The notes under the pieces are model-generated. The model was not told where the DNA came from. It saw only the letters and a list, made by a program, of their open reading frames with translations, and searched no databases. From Macrostomum hystrix (Eukaryota; Platyhelminthes; Macrostomidae): DNA of 64,000 nt. Below are positions 43,350 through 57,300 of the stretch, piece after piece (positions within the stretch are counted from its first letter, which is position 1; every line of letters starts with the position of its first letter). A program made the translations under genes and the position numbers. The DNA is taken from NCBI GenBank assembly GCA_950097015.1, contig CATNEN010000001.1, positions 12,484,001 to 12,548,000 on the forward strand, given 5' to 3'.

Positions 43350-45357
43350 ATGGACCGGATTGATCCGGACACTCTACTGGACTGGCTCAGCTCGGGCCAC
43401 GGCTGCGATCTGGAGAATCGCCTGATGCAACGCGACGCCCTAGAGCGCCTCTGCGAAGTGCTGCTCTTCTCGGACAATGTTGATCGCTGCTTTGAAATGT
43501 GGTCTCCGCGTGTGTTCCTGCCGGCTCTTTGTCGGATCTTTCTAGACGACAGCGCGCCGGAAGAGATCCTGGAGATTGCCGCCAGAGCTGTCACTTACTT
43601 TCTAGACGTGTCGCACGACTGTTCGCGAAGAATTGTACAAGTTGACGGTGCCGTGAAGGCGGTTTGTTCTCGCCTGACTGTGGCGGATATGTCGGATTAT
43701 TGCAGCAAAGAGCTGGCCCAGCAGTGTATTAAAATCTTGGAAGGAATCTGCCAGCGCGAGCACGCCGCAGTGTACGAAGCTGGCGGTCTGCAGTGCCTTC
43801 TGGCCTTTGTGAAATCGCACGGAGCCAACTGTCACTTGGATGTGACGCATTCAGCTATGAATGCCGCCTCTAGGCTGTGCACTCGAGTTGAACCGTCCGA
43901 TGATAGTTTGCCAACCAGTGTGGACTGCCTGCAGTACCTACTAGAGCATCACGACTCTGGCGTTGTTGACATCACGCTGCGCTGCCTCGCCACTCTGGTT
44001 GATCGTTTCGCAAAGCGCCACGCCGATCCGGCGCCATTGGCTCCCGAAGGCGTTCTGTCCGTCCTGCTGCGCCAGCTGCGTCGTCGATCGGAGCGCAACT
44101 TCACCGCCGTCACGGCCGTGCTGACTTCGCTGTGCAAAGCATCGCCCGAGGTGGCCCAGTCCCTGCTGCTGCGCCAGGATTTAGACCTGCCGGACGCTTT
44201 GATTGAAGCTCTGAAATTGTCATCGTCTGGTGGCGAAGAGCGAGTTGCTCTGGAGTCGCTTCGCCTGTCTGAGTTGCTCATGACCCTGGTATTCGAAGGC
44301 CGGTCAGCACTCGCCCAGCTCTCCGGTCACAGTGTTGTAGCCGCTGCCCTCGGCGGCCTTCGAGGCGCTTCCGGTTCTGGCGGAGGTGGCGCCGGCGGAG
44401 CCGAACGGCCGCACCGTCAGCTGATTGACGCCATACGCAGCAAAGACACCGAGACTGTTGTTGACGCTATAGAATCTGGCGCCTTCGATGTCAACTACAT
44501 GGACGATGTTGGTCAGACACTGTTGAACTGGGCGGCCGCGTTTGGCACCAAAGAGATGGTAAAGTTCCTGTGCTCCAGAGGCGCCGATGTCAACTTTGGC
44601 AAGCGATCCAGCTCACTGCACTATGCCGCCTGTTTTGGTCGGCCAGAAATAGTGAAACTCTTGCTCAAGTATGGCGCCGATCCCACTCTGAAAGATGAGG
44701 AGAATAAACTGCCCATTGACAAGGCTCGCGAGCGTCAGGACGCCGGCCACCGGGAAGTCATCACCATCCTCACCTCGCCACGAGAGTACATGTCTCCGGC
44801 TGGAGCAGCCGCCGATGCCGCAGCTGAAACCGGCGAGGCTGACGCTGTTTCGACATCGAACGGCGCCTCCGGCTTTCCCGAATGCCGACCGGCGTTCATG
44901 CACCGATTTGCGCCAGCCCTTCTCGGACTGTACTGGGACAGCATGGCTCCGACCATTCGCAGGTGCGCAATCCACCTGCTGCTGAAGCTGTTGTCCTACG
45001 CCGATGCCGAGTTTCTGGCAGGCCTTGCTGGCAGCGAGCTGGCTGGCGGCCTGGTCCAGCTGGTGGCTCACGCTCTGCAAGACGAGCAGTCCGATGTTGG
45101 CCAGAGGAATGCCGCCCTGCGCATCGCCGAACAACTGCTGGACAAAGCCAAGCCGGCTTTCGGCGAGCAGTTCTTTCGTCTCGGCGCCATCGCCCAGATC
45201 AGAGTCATGCACGAGATCCACCTTCGCGAGAAGGCTAGGCAGAAACGCGCGGCTAAGGAGCAAGCTAAAGAGCAACTCGCTGCTGGCGCTGCTGCGGCTA
45301 CCACTGAAGCCAAAGCCGCTGCGGCTGCGTCACCGGCCGTGTCCGCTGCGCCTGCAG
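43350..45357 (+). CDS. HECTD1: HECTD1 exon 1: ARM-like region and ankyrin repeats
   Basis: Starts MDRIDPDTLLDWLSSGHG, the conserved HECTD1 N-terminus. Hallmarks are SDNVDRCFE, FLPALCRIFLDDSAPEE and AVTYFLDVSHDCSRRIV, then ankyrin repeats with FMDDVGQTLLNW-type sequence (here YMDDVGQTLLNWAAAFGTKE) and SSSLHYAACFGRPEI. The exon ends in an Ala/Lys-rich coiled segment at CCTGCAG|GTGAGA, phase 1. Confidence 0.95.
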
Positions 45358-48300
45358 GTGAGAAATTCACAAATTTGGAGTCCTTTAGCTTCCAGCCATT
45401 TACAATGTCCTCCATCTTCCAGCCATTCACAATGTCTTCCATCTTCCACCTATTCACAATGTACTCCATCTTCGACCCATCTACAATGTCCTTTATCTTT
45501 CAAACATTCACAAAGTCCTCCATCTTCCAACAATTCAAAATGTCTTCCATCTTCCACCTATTCACAATGTACGCTCGTACTCCATCTTCGACCCATTCAC
45601 AATGTCCTTCATCTTCCAGCAATTCACAATTTCCTCTATCTTCCGACAATTCACAGTGTATTCCATCTTCCAACCATTCACAATGTCCGCCATCTTCCAC
45701 CGATTCACAATGTCCTTCATCTTCCACCGATTCACAATGTCCTTCATCTTCCACCGATTCACAATGTCCTTTATCTTCCAAACATTCACTATGTCCTCCA
45801 TCTTCCAACCGTTTGACAATGTCCGACAATGTCCCCCAGCCACATGATTGTGTAGATACCAACCAGATAGCAATAGACCCCGCATCCATCGCAGCTCTGG
45901 TGGAACTTGAGCAGCACCGGCTGTACCTGTGGTCGGACTGGAGTCTGGCTCGCACCCGCGAGAGTCTATTCATATTCGGTCGTCATTGCGCCATTGAGTT
46001 GCCAAATTTAAGCAACGGTTGGTTTAAATACCAGCTGGACTCGCGTGTTTGCACAATGTACAGCAGCGGCAGTGCTGAATCTGAGCAGCCTCAACGTGAG
46101 CACGAGGCTGCCATGCAGCATCAGGATGATTTTACTCGACGTCTGCAATCGGTTCGCGGCCTGGCACTGCGGCATCATCGAAGCAGTCCGCAGCGTCTAA
46201 ATGAATTCCGGGTGGAAGTTGGCAAATGGATGCTATCGGCTAGTTCGACTGAACTGCAAGTCTGCAACCGCGACGGAGGCAGCCAGACCACTGTGCTCAG
46301 ACCCGGACTAGCCGGCTTCGAGTTTGAGACCGCTAGAAAGACCAAACAGAGGTGAGTTGTTTGTTTGTTTGCGTACTTGTGCTTTTGAGATGGTCTCGCA
46401 GCTTTCCAACTGTCATTGACGTCACAGACGTCTAACACGACTAGACTAGGCTACTACTAGTTCACAGACGTCTAACACGACTAGACTAGGCTACTACTAG
46501 TTCACAGACGTCTAACACGACTAGTCTTCTAGGCTACTACTAGTTCACAGACGTCTAACACGACTAGTCGAGTCTAGGCTACTACTAGTTCACAGACGTC
46601 TAACACGACTAGTCTAGGCTTCTACTAGTTCACAGACGTCTAACACGACTAGTCTAGGCTACTACTAGTTCACAGACGTCTAACACGACTAGTCTAGGCT
46701 ACTACTAGTTCACAGACGTCTAACACGACTAGTCTAGGCTACTACTAGTTCACAGACGTCTAACACGACTAGTCTAGGCTACTACTAGTTCACAGACGTC
46801 TAACACGACTAGTCTAGGCTTCTACTAGTTCACAGACGTCTAACACGACTAGTCTAGGCTTCTACTAGTTCACAGACGTCTAACACGACTAGTCTAGGCT
46901 ACTACTAGTTCACAGACGTCTGACACGACTAGACTAGGCTACTACTAGTTCACAGACGTCTAACAAGACTAGTCTAGGCTTCTACTAGTTCACAGACGTC
47001 TGACACGACTAGTCTAGGCTACTACTAGTTCAGAGACGTCTGACACGACTAGTTTGGGTGTTGCCAAAAAACTATGCTTCAGAGGCCGCAGCACTTGAAT
47101 TGCGCCTTCGACAAAAATCGGCATTTTTTCGTTTTTTAACGCAAAAGACTAACTTCACTATAGTAGACTGACTGGCTTGACACAGTTTGCTAAGCTCTCA
47201 AATCAGTCCTTTGTCAATTTTGTTTTGTTTCACATTGATGTTTTTTTGTCTGTGCCTTGCCTTTTGATCGCGATATTTTTAGCTACAGCTTCAGCCCTAC
47301 TCTTTATCCTTCCCGTATCTTCTCCGTATCCGTTATATTTTCGCATTCTACCGTAATGATTGTTTGCATTTGATTCGGTTTTTTGCCGTATTCAAACACT
47401 GTTGCTCAAACATCGAGCTTAGATCAGAAAGCTAGTTCATCTGTTTAGGGAGTTTTTTAGTCCCTGCTGTCCGCTATGTTTCTACCTGCGCTACAGACTT
47501 ATAGCTTAACTTGATGATGTTTTCAAATAAGTTTTTTATTAATTTCAGATATGTCAGCGAGTATCAACCACAGACACAGCAGCAGCAGCAGCCGCCCGAC
47601 TGTAACTCTCTGGCTAGTACACTATTCCTTCGTCATCTTCAAGACATTGACGCGGCTCAGACTGGGGTCTGCGATCGTCTGCGAGCTGTCGGTCGGGCCC
47701 TCGCCGCCACGCCCAACCAACCAACCGAGGCGTCCCCAACGACTGTCAACGAGTCGGCTGTTGATCAGCTAGTTGAACTGTTCAACCAGGAGGCCACGGT
47801 GTCAGCCTACGAATTGCACACCTCCGGTCTGCTGCCTGCCCTGCTCATGTACTTGCACAGCGAGGAGCGGTCCACTGCAATGGCCCGGCAGGCGCATTTC
47901 CTGCGTCAGTTCAGCGGTCGGCCAGCCGAACTGCTCGTAGGCAAATTGGTAGCTGTGCTGCAGCTGGTTGAGCGCCTGCCGCTGCTCCTGCTTGACTCCG
48001 CGCCGAATGCTAGCGCAGCTTCCGCTTCTTCCGCAGCCGCCGCTGCAGCCGCCGCCGCGGCTAGCGGCTCAGGAGCTTCGGCTGTTGTAGCCGCCGCCGC
48101 TGCTGCTGCTGCCGCTGCCGCTACTGTTGGCCGGCACGGCAGTTCGGCAACCACAGGCGACCAGCTAGCTAGTCTGGTTAAGAAGCTCCGACTGCAGCTA
48201 GAGTTCAGCGCCGCCTCAACCAGCTCCGCTAGCGCCGTAGCATCGGACGGCCTTGTTGATCTCACGGGTCGTCAGCTTCGCATTGAACCATTGTGCACCG

Positions 48301-51300
48301 TAGGCGAGCTGGAGCAGTACTTGTTGAAGCGAGTCTGCAAGCAGTGGCACGATCTAGACCGGTCCACTTTTCTTATGTTTTCGGCCCTTTCTGCCGCTCC
48401 CAACGGCTGCCTGCAGTTTAATTATTCCTACGACTTCGACGAGAACGGCGTCATCTACTGGCTTGGCACCAATGCCGGCAGTCAGCAGGGCTGGGTCAAT
48501 CCTGCCCAGGTTGGCATAGTTGCTATGGCAACCTGGAATGGCAAAGATTTGCCCTACGGCAAGCTGGAAAATTTACTATCTAGGGATCACGCGCCGTTCA
48601 ATTGTCACACGGCTGACGATAGTCAAGCTGCCATCCAAATCGACCTGGGCGTCGACCTGCTGCCCAGCGCCTACACCCTGCGTCACGCCAGGGGCTTCTC
48701 GCGATCTGCGCTGCGTAATTGGCGTCTGGAAGCGTCCCACGACGCCCAGCACTGGATTGTCATCAGTTCGCATGTTAACGATGAGGGCCTGCGAGATCCT
48801 GGCTCTACTTGCACCTGGACTATCGACCTGACTGCTAGCTGCAGCAGCGAGGCCGGGGATGGAACTGCTGCTGCTGCTGCTGCTGATGCTGCTGCTGATG
48901 TGACTGGCAAAGGATGGCGCTACTTCCAAATTAAGGTAATAACCATCTTTATTCTCCCATCTCACATTGAGTCTACCAGTCGCCCTATTTCCCATCTCTG
49001 TCCTTGAGTCTACCAGTCGCCCTATTTCCCATCTCTGTCCTTGAGTCTACCAGTCGCCCTATTTCCCATCTCTGTCCTTGAGTCTACCAGTCGCCCTATT
49101 TCTCATCTCTGTCCTTGAGTCTACCAGTCGCCCTATTTCCCATCTCTGTCCTTGAGTCTACCAGTCGCCCTATTTCTCATCTCTGTCCTTGAGTCTACCA
49201 GTCGCCCTATTTCTCATCTCTGTCCTTGAGTCTACCAGTCGCCCTATTTCCCATCTCTGTCCTTGAGTCTACCAGTCGCCCTATTTCTCATCTCTGTCCT
49301 TGAGTCTACCAGTCGCCCTATTTCTCATCTCTGTCCTTGAGTCTACCAGTCGCCCTATTTCTCATCTCTGTCCTTGAGTCTACCAGTCGCCCTAATTCCC
49401 ATCTCTGTCCTTGAGTCTACCAGTCGCCCTATTTCCCATCTCTGTCCTTGAGTCTACCAGTCGCCCTATTTCTCATCTCTGTCCTTGAGTCTACCAGTCG
49501 CCCTATTTCCCATCTCTGTCCTTGAGTCTACCAGTCGCCCTATTTCCCATCTCTGTCCTTGAGTCTAACAGTCGCCCTAATTCTCATCTCTGTCCTTGAG
49601 TCTACCAGTCGCCCTATTTCCCATGTCTGTCCTTGAGTCTACCAGTCGCCCTATTTCTCATCTCTGTCCTTGAGTCTACCAGTCTCCCTATTTCCCATCT
49701 CTGTCCTTGAGTCTACCAGTCGCCCTATTTCCCATCTCTGTCCTTGAGTCTACCAGTCGCCCTATTTCCCATCTCTGTCCTTGAGTCTACCAGTCGCCCT
49801 ATTTCCCATTTCTGTCCTTGAGTCTACCAGTCGCCCTATTTCCCATTTCTGTCCTTGAGTCTACCAGTCGCCCTATTTCCCATCTCTGTCCTTGAGTCTA
49901 CCAGTCGCCCTATTTCTCATCTCTGTCCTTGAGTCTACCAGTCGCCCTATTTCTCATCTCTGTCCTTGAGTCTACCAGTCGCCCTAATTCCCATCTCTGT
50001 CCTTGAGTCTACCAGTCGCCCTATTTCTCATCTCTGTCCTTGAGTCTACCAGTCGCCCTATTTCTCATCTCTGTCCTTGAGTCTACCAGTCGCCCTATTT
50101 CTCATCTCTGTCCTTGAGTCTACCAGTCTCCCTATTTCCCATCCCACCTTGAGTCTACACTCTACCAGTCTTCCCATATCCCATCGCTGTCGTTGAGTCT
50201 ACCAGTCTCCCTATTTTCCATCTCTCCCATCTCATCTCACCCAAATTTACGATAGATATAAATACAGAGGTAATAGGCTTATCCCATCTGGAGCGAAGCA
50301 AATAAATTGATGTCAATCATTTATTTCAGTTTCTGTCACAGATGTTAATCACGCCTTCAAATATTGATCCTGGCAGATCGCGATTATTAATTAATTCGAT
50401 CTTATAACCATTCGCGTGTAGTTCTTCATCGCTTCAGTACAAGGAACTAATAAGAGGCTCAGGTGCTGCGGAAGAGAAAATTAAATGGCAGAGGAAGTAC
50501 AAAGTCCACTATTAAAAAAGGGGATTTCGATATTTCGCGTACTGTCCTTAAAATTTCAAGAACTCAGATTTAAGAGAAGCATTTTTGAGTCGTTAAAGAG
50601 AAACATTTTGAGTCGTTTGAGAAGTGTTTGAGTCATTAAGAGAAGCCGCTGCGTTCTGTTTCCAGGTGACTGGCAAGAACTCAAGCAACCAGCTGCACGT
50701 GCTGAGCTGCTCCGGCCTAGAATTCTACGGTCGAATCACCGGCGCCCACGCTGAAGTCGGCGCTGCGCTGCGCGCGAGAGAGCAACAGCTGGCCAAGGCC
50801 AGGCGACGCATTCGAGATCACGCGCTAAACCAGATGGTGCCCGGAGCTAGGGTTGTGCGCGGACCTGACTGGTGCTGGGGATCGCAGGACAGCCTGGGTG
50901 AAGGCACCGTCACCAAGGAGCTCACTGGTGGCAAAGTAGCCGTGCGGTGGGACGCCAAACCGGACCAGACCAAGCTATATCGAATGCACAAGCGGGACAA
51001 TGTCTACGATTTGGCTTTGGCGCCGTCGCATGATGAGCAGCAGGTGAGGATTTATTTGGACCTCGATTTAATCATAACAATTTTACCTGTAACAGAGTCC
51101 CTGTACGCGTCCGTGTTTGAAAGTGTACTTTTAACTGCTTCATTGGCCAATGAAAATAAATGATAAAAATAATGATAAGGGCTGCGGGAATGCCACATCG
51201 TTTAATGACACTTGAGGAGGCAATTCTGCCCATTTCGCTGACTCCTGAGCACACACGCACACAGATACTGTAGGCAGGCACACGCTCACACAGGTGTGTA

Positions 51301-54300
51301 CATCTGGCCTGACTTTCTCATCGTCAGGCAGCGTACACTCTCACTGTGCCTTGGAGGCGTAAATTCCACGACAAGCCTCAGAGCCTTCTCTCCGCGGCTG
51401 CGCCTCAAATGAATGTAAGAGGCAAACCCGTTAACCGCTCTGCCACCCTTCCCCAGGTGCGCCAATACAATCTGACGCAGCGAAAGAGCAACAGCTCCCC
51501 TGCGCTAGACATGACCTACAGCGGCGCATCAGCCGGCGGCGGCGGCGGCGGCTCCGGAATGTCGGCTGTGCTGAATGAAGTCGAAAAGATGGACGACGAA
51601 GAGCGATGGCTGTCCGAGGTGCTCGGCCGGGGCGACCTGAGCCTGCTGAAGAACATGGAGGACCTCATGATGCGCGGTGGACGACTCGGCATCGATCAAT
51701 TGACGGCCAGCGATCCCAGTCTGGACTCCGAAGCAGCCGGAGCTACGGCAGCTGCGTCTTCGGGCGCCCCGGCCGATTCCTCCGGGGCTGCGTCGGGCAT
51801 GTCGTCAGCGTCAGCTCCGTCGTCGGCTTCAGCTGGCGTCGGCGCCACCGGCGGCGCTCCCGGCGACTTCTCAGACTTTTTCAACAACTTCGCAGCTGCC
51901 GTTCGCAGCTCGATGCGGCGCCAGAACCAGCAGCAGCAGCAGTCGTCCTCGTCTTCGTCCTCGCGGGAGCAGCAGCAGTACCATCACCACCTGTACCATC
52001 ACCACATGCTGCACGCTGGCGGTCGTAGCTCTGGCGCCGCTGCTGCAGCCGCGGCTTCGCAGACTCCGGACCTGCGTCGTCAGTATGCCAAGCTGTGGAA
52101 TCGAGGAGCTCACCGCAGCGCCATCTCAGGCGGCAGCAGCGTCAGCCGAAGCCACGGGACTGTCGGTGGTGCGAGCAGTGTCGGTGTCGCCGTATCGGAG
52201 CCGCCGCCGGATTCTACGCAGAGTTTCCCAAATCTGCCAACATCTTCGTCTGTTGAATCCAAGCAGCAGCAGCAGCAGTCACAGGCGTCATCAAACTCGA
52301 ACCCGAACCCTCTGCCGCAAGTTGGAAGGCGTCAGACGCGTCGGAAAAGTGGCGGCGGTTCGGCAACCACCACTACGACGGTTGTCCTGTCCGATAGCGA
52401 CTCAGATGTTCTGCAACTGTGCTCTGCGCATCATCCTGATGATGATTTCCTTGACGACTATCAGGAAGAAGAGGAAGCCGCCGCCGCCGCTGCTGCTTCG
52501 GCTGCCGCGGCCTCCGCAGCGGCCGGTGTCGACGTCGATCTCGACTTTCCCCCGCCCGAAGTTGTCGCCGCTATGGTTGGCGCCGGTGGCGGTGGTGGTA
52601 GCGGCGCTGGAGCCGCCGGTGTTGGTCGACAGCCGTGGGACGAAGAGCTCATTGTGAAGCGCCAGTGCCCAGCCCTACTGCCCGCCTTTGACCCCATACC
52701 GGGCCGGACCAATGTCAACCAGACTCAAGATTTTCACATCGACGAACCATTGCCGGCTAATATGGACCGAGTGCTGGCTTTGGCTTCTTCGTCCATAGAC
52801 GTCGTTGAATTGTCGCCCGCCGGTCCTGTCGCTGCCGCGGACACGCCGATAGCGGCTGTCCCGACTGGCACTACTACCAGACTTGTGCTCAGCGTGAAAT
52901 CTGTTCAGCATCGCGATCTAGAACTGCCAATGCACGACCGGTCAGCTTCGGTGTTCAAGTACATTGTGCAGGCCATGCTGGAGGCCTCGCTGCGATCCAG
53001 CGTCAATGCCCCTGTTGGCAGCCGCGGCGTTGGCGGCACAGGCGCAGCCGTCTCTGAGCAGCTTCGCCGAGTGTGGGACACTTCTTTTACTCTGGCCTAT
53101 CGCGAGGTTGAAGTTATTGATTCTGGTGCAGTCGCTTCGGCTTCCGCCGCAGCCTCCGCCGGTGCCGCCGCTGACGACGCTGCTGGCGGAGGTAGCGGCG
53201 ATGCTCGCCTACTGATGAGTCGATCCGCTCCGTCTGATGTTGGCCGTTCGCCCGGAGAACTGACCCCGGCTCAGGTATGCTGTCTTGTCTTGATTTAACT
53301 ATGATGTTAGACGGTTAGCTCAGGTGTTAGGTAGCTCAGGTGTTAGGTAGCTCAGGTGTTAGGTAGCTCAGGTGTTAGGTAGCTCAGGTGTTAGGTAGCT
53401 CAGGTGTTAGGTAGCTCAGGTGTTAGGTAGCTCAGGTGTTAGGTAGCTCAGGTGTTAGACAGGTAGTTCATGTGTTAGATAGCTCAGGTGTTAAACAGGC
53501 AGCTCAGGTGTTAGACAGGAACCTCAGGTGTTAGACAGGAACCTCAGGTGTTAGACAGGTAGTTCGTGTGTTAGACAGCTCAGGTGTTAGACAGGAACCT
53601 GAGGTGTTAGACAGGCAGCTCAGGTGTTAGACAGGCTGCTCATGTGTTAGACAGGTAGCTCAGGTGTTAGACAGGAACCTGAGGTGTTAGACAGGCAGCT
53701 CAGGTGTTAGACAGGCTGCTCATATGTTAGACAGGTAGCTCAGGTGTTAGACAGGAACCTGAGGTGTTAGACAGGCTGCTCATATGTTAGACAGGTAGCT
53801 CAGGTGTTAGACAATTATCTCTGTTCCATATTCACAGTTCTTTTGCTAATCTTTATTAGCTACGGTACAATTTTTATTAGATCTTTCTGTACCTTTATCA
53901 CTAGTAGACTAGACATTGAGTCCTGTGTGAGACAGTCCTTGACAAAAACTAAGCCTCTATGAATGACCTTCCAGTCTGTTTTTTTAAGCTTTTTGTCCGC
54001 AAAGAAGAACCCCGTCGGAATTCCGTACCCTGTCGGTCTTCCCTGCTTCCTCCTTCTCGCTTCACTCTCTCATTCTCCCTCGATAGTTTTTTCCTCTGCG
54101 TATGGTTTCATAAATTCAGTTTGAAAATTCTCTATAAACTCCTAAAAGAATGCACCACTTGGGAGTTCTTTAAGTGCGAATTTTCAAAAATTGCTTCTGA
54201 CAGAGCGTTAACAATTTGTTTCAAGACTAATCAATACTAATTAAGTAATTTGCGGCCCGCCTACGTGAGCAGTTGAGCATTCTGAGAACTGTTCTTAATA

Positions 54301-57300
54301 TATTCTAGATTATCTAGTCTATCCAGGCCATCAATTAGTAAAAAATGGCACTGAACTTTTTCTTTGCTAGTTAATCATTATCTAGGCTTTGTCATGAATT
54401 ATTCTAGTCTGTGTAGTCTGTGAGCACACAATCTCGTTTCAGACTCCGCCTACTTCCGTATCTTTAAGGGGCTAGTTTTGTATTATCTTCTCCAAATCCT
54501 TCAGAACATTCTTTCCTTTTTAAAAGCTTCGGAAGCAAATCCCTCCGTATCCATCAGGAAATCCTTCCGTATCTTTCAGGAAATTCTTCCGTATCCTTCA
54601 GGAAATCCTTCCGTATCTATCAGGAAATCCTTCCGTATCCTTCAGGAAATCCTTCCATATCCTTCAGGAAATCATTCTCTATCCTTCAAGAAATCATTCT
54701 CTATCTTTCAGGAAATCCTTCCGGATCCTTCAGGAAATCCTTCTCTATCCTTCAGGAAATCATTCTCTATCCTTCAGGAAATCATTCTCTATCCTTCAGG
54801 AAATCCTTCCGGATTCTTCAGGAAATCCTTCCGGATTCTTCAGGAAATCCTTCCGGATTCTTCAGGAAATCCTTCCGGATTCTTCAGGAAATTCTTCCGG
54901 ATTCTTCAGGAAATCATTCTCTATCCTTCAGGAAATCCTTCCGGATCCTTCAGGAAATCATTCTCTATCCTTCAGGAAACCATTCTCTATCCTTCAGGAA
55001 ATCATTTTCTATCCTTCAGGAAATCATTCTCTATCCTTCAGGAAATCCTTCCGGATCCTTCAGGAAATCATTCTCTATCCTTCAGGAAACCATTCTCTAT
55101 CCTTCAGGAAATCATTCTCTATCCTTCAGGAAATCATTCTCTATCCTTCAGGAAATCCTTCCGGATCCTTCAGGAAATCATTCTCTATCCTTCAGGAAAC
55201 CATTCTCTATCCTTCAGGAAATCATTTTCTATCCTTCAGGAAATCATTTTCTATCCTTCAGGAAATCATTCTCTATCCTTCAGGAAATCCTTCTGGATCC
55301 TTCAGGAAATCATTCTCTATCCTTCAGGAAATCCTTCTGGATCCTTCAGGAAATCATTTTCTATCCTTCAGGAAATCATTCTCTATCCTTCAGGAAATCC
55401 TTCCGGATCCTTCAGGAAATCATTCTCTATCCTTCAGGAAACCATTCTCTATCCTTCAGGAAATCATTCTCTATCCTTCAGGAAATCATTCTCTATCCTT
55501 CAGGAAATCCTTCCGGATCCTTCAGGAAATCATTCTCTATCCTTCAGGAAACCATTCTCTATCCTTCAGGAAATCATTTTCTATCCTTCAGGAAATCATT
55601 TTCTATCCTTCAGGAAATCATTCTCTATCCTTCAGGAAATCCTTCTGGATCCTTCAGGAAATCATTCTCTATCCTTCAGGAAATCATTCTCTATCCTTCA
55701 GGAAATCCTTCTGGATCCTTCAGGAAATCATTCTCTATCCTTCAGGAAATCATTCTCTATCCTTCAGGAAATCCTTCCGGATTCTTCAGGACAGTTTACC
55801 TTCAGATGGAATAAAAAGTCAATCAGAATCTACTAATCCATTCTTGACCTCGTGAACCATGAGACTCCGCCCCCACCTGACTGACAGTTGGAGCTGAGCC
55901 TGCATCGCGGCAGTCTGCACAAATCCCAACTGTTGGATTATATTGCCGCCTCTGCCAGCGAAGGCTTCATGCGCGAATGGCGTCTGCGCGGCTCTAGGCG
56001 CAATGTGATGCGCAAAAACAACTGCAGAAAGCTGGTGTCCGCCTATCGCCAACTGTTGAAGGACCAGAACTCCGGCCCCGGTGCAGCGGCGGCCGCAGCT
56101 GCAGGCTCGCCAGCCGAGCGTCAGAGGCGGCGACGTCGCACGGCCTCGCTGCGATTAGCCAGCGAGTCCGAGCTAATGACTGCCGATACGGCAGGTGTTG
56201 AAGACGCTCTGAACCTGCTGCACATTTTCTACACGGCCGGCTTTGTGCCCAGCGAGTTGTTCCACTCGAAGAAGCTCACACAGAAGCTAACTCGCCAGGC
56301 TCAGGAGCCGCTGATGCTGGCCAGCCTGGCGCTGCCAGATTGGTGCGAGTCCGTGGCCAACTATTGCCCGATTCTGTTCCCATTCAATCTGCGCCTGCAG
56401 CTGTTTCATTGTGTGGCATTCGGCCCAACCCGAGCCCTCATGTGGGTTCAGGCACAGAAGCGCCGCGCCCAGGAGCTGCAGCAGGGCCAGACTAAGCGAC
56501 CGGTGCGAGAGGACCAGCTGCCGCTGGGGGAGGTAAGTTTTCCAGTGTTGGAAGGAAACTTTTCCCGATATGTATCGAAATTCTTTATGTAGCCGATATG
56601 TAGCGAAAAAATGTATCAAAGTGATTTTTATGTGTTAAGATAGTGTTATATATAGAATAATTTAAATTCTTATCTTCACTTAGAATGGCATATATAACTT
56701 TGTCTTTTCTTTTATTATTTTTCAAGTTATAGATCTAAATGCCGGAGATTAAAAACAGTATATTCAAGGTTAAAACTGTTAAATGTTATTAGTTGCCGAT
56801 ATGTTTTGAAAAATCTAGCTTGTTGATCTTAGCTTTAAGCGACCAATACCTACTGTATAATTTTATTTTTTCGAAGCCTAAATCTAGTAATATTGTATAA
56901 TTGTATAATCTAGCTTTCACTCGTACAAATAATTTTACATTCAGCTAGCCGATATGTATCGAAAAAGCTTATGTATGAGTTCTCAAATCGCTTCCCCGTT
57001 GAACCAGGTGGATCTGGGCCGCTTAAAACGCGAACGAGTTCGCATTCCGCGCCTGTCGGGCGATCCTCTCCTAGCCTGGGCCGCCCAGCTTCTCAGCAGC
57101 CACGCCGCCCGCAAAGCCGAGTTGGAGGTCCAGTTTAACGGCGAACAGGGTACCGGCCTCGGTCCCACCCTGGAGTTCTTCAGCCTGCTGGCCGCCGAAT
57201 TCACCAGGCGCGATCTGGGCATGTGGATCTGCGAAGATCTAGCTGAAGATGAAGATGAGCAAACTGGCAAAGACTCCAAGACCGGGGAGGACAAGGACGG

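Noticed and set aside
54478-55836. 452-codon ORF with SFRILQEI-like repeats
   Set aside because: Translation of the 22-bp intron array; no conservation with HECTD1 and flanked by phase-0 splice sites that skip it.
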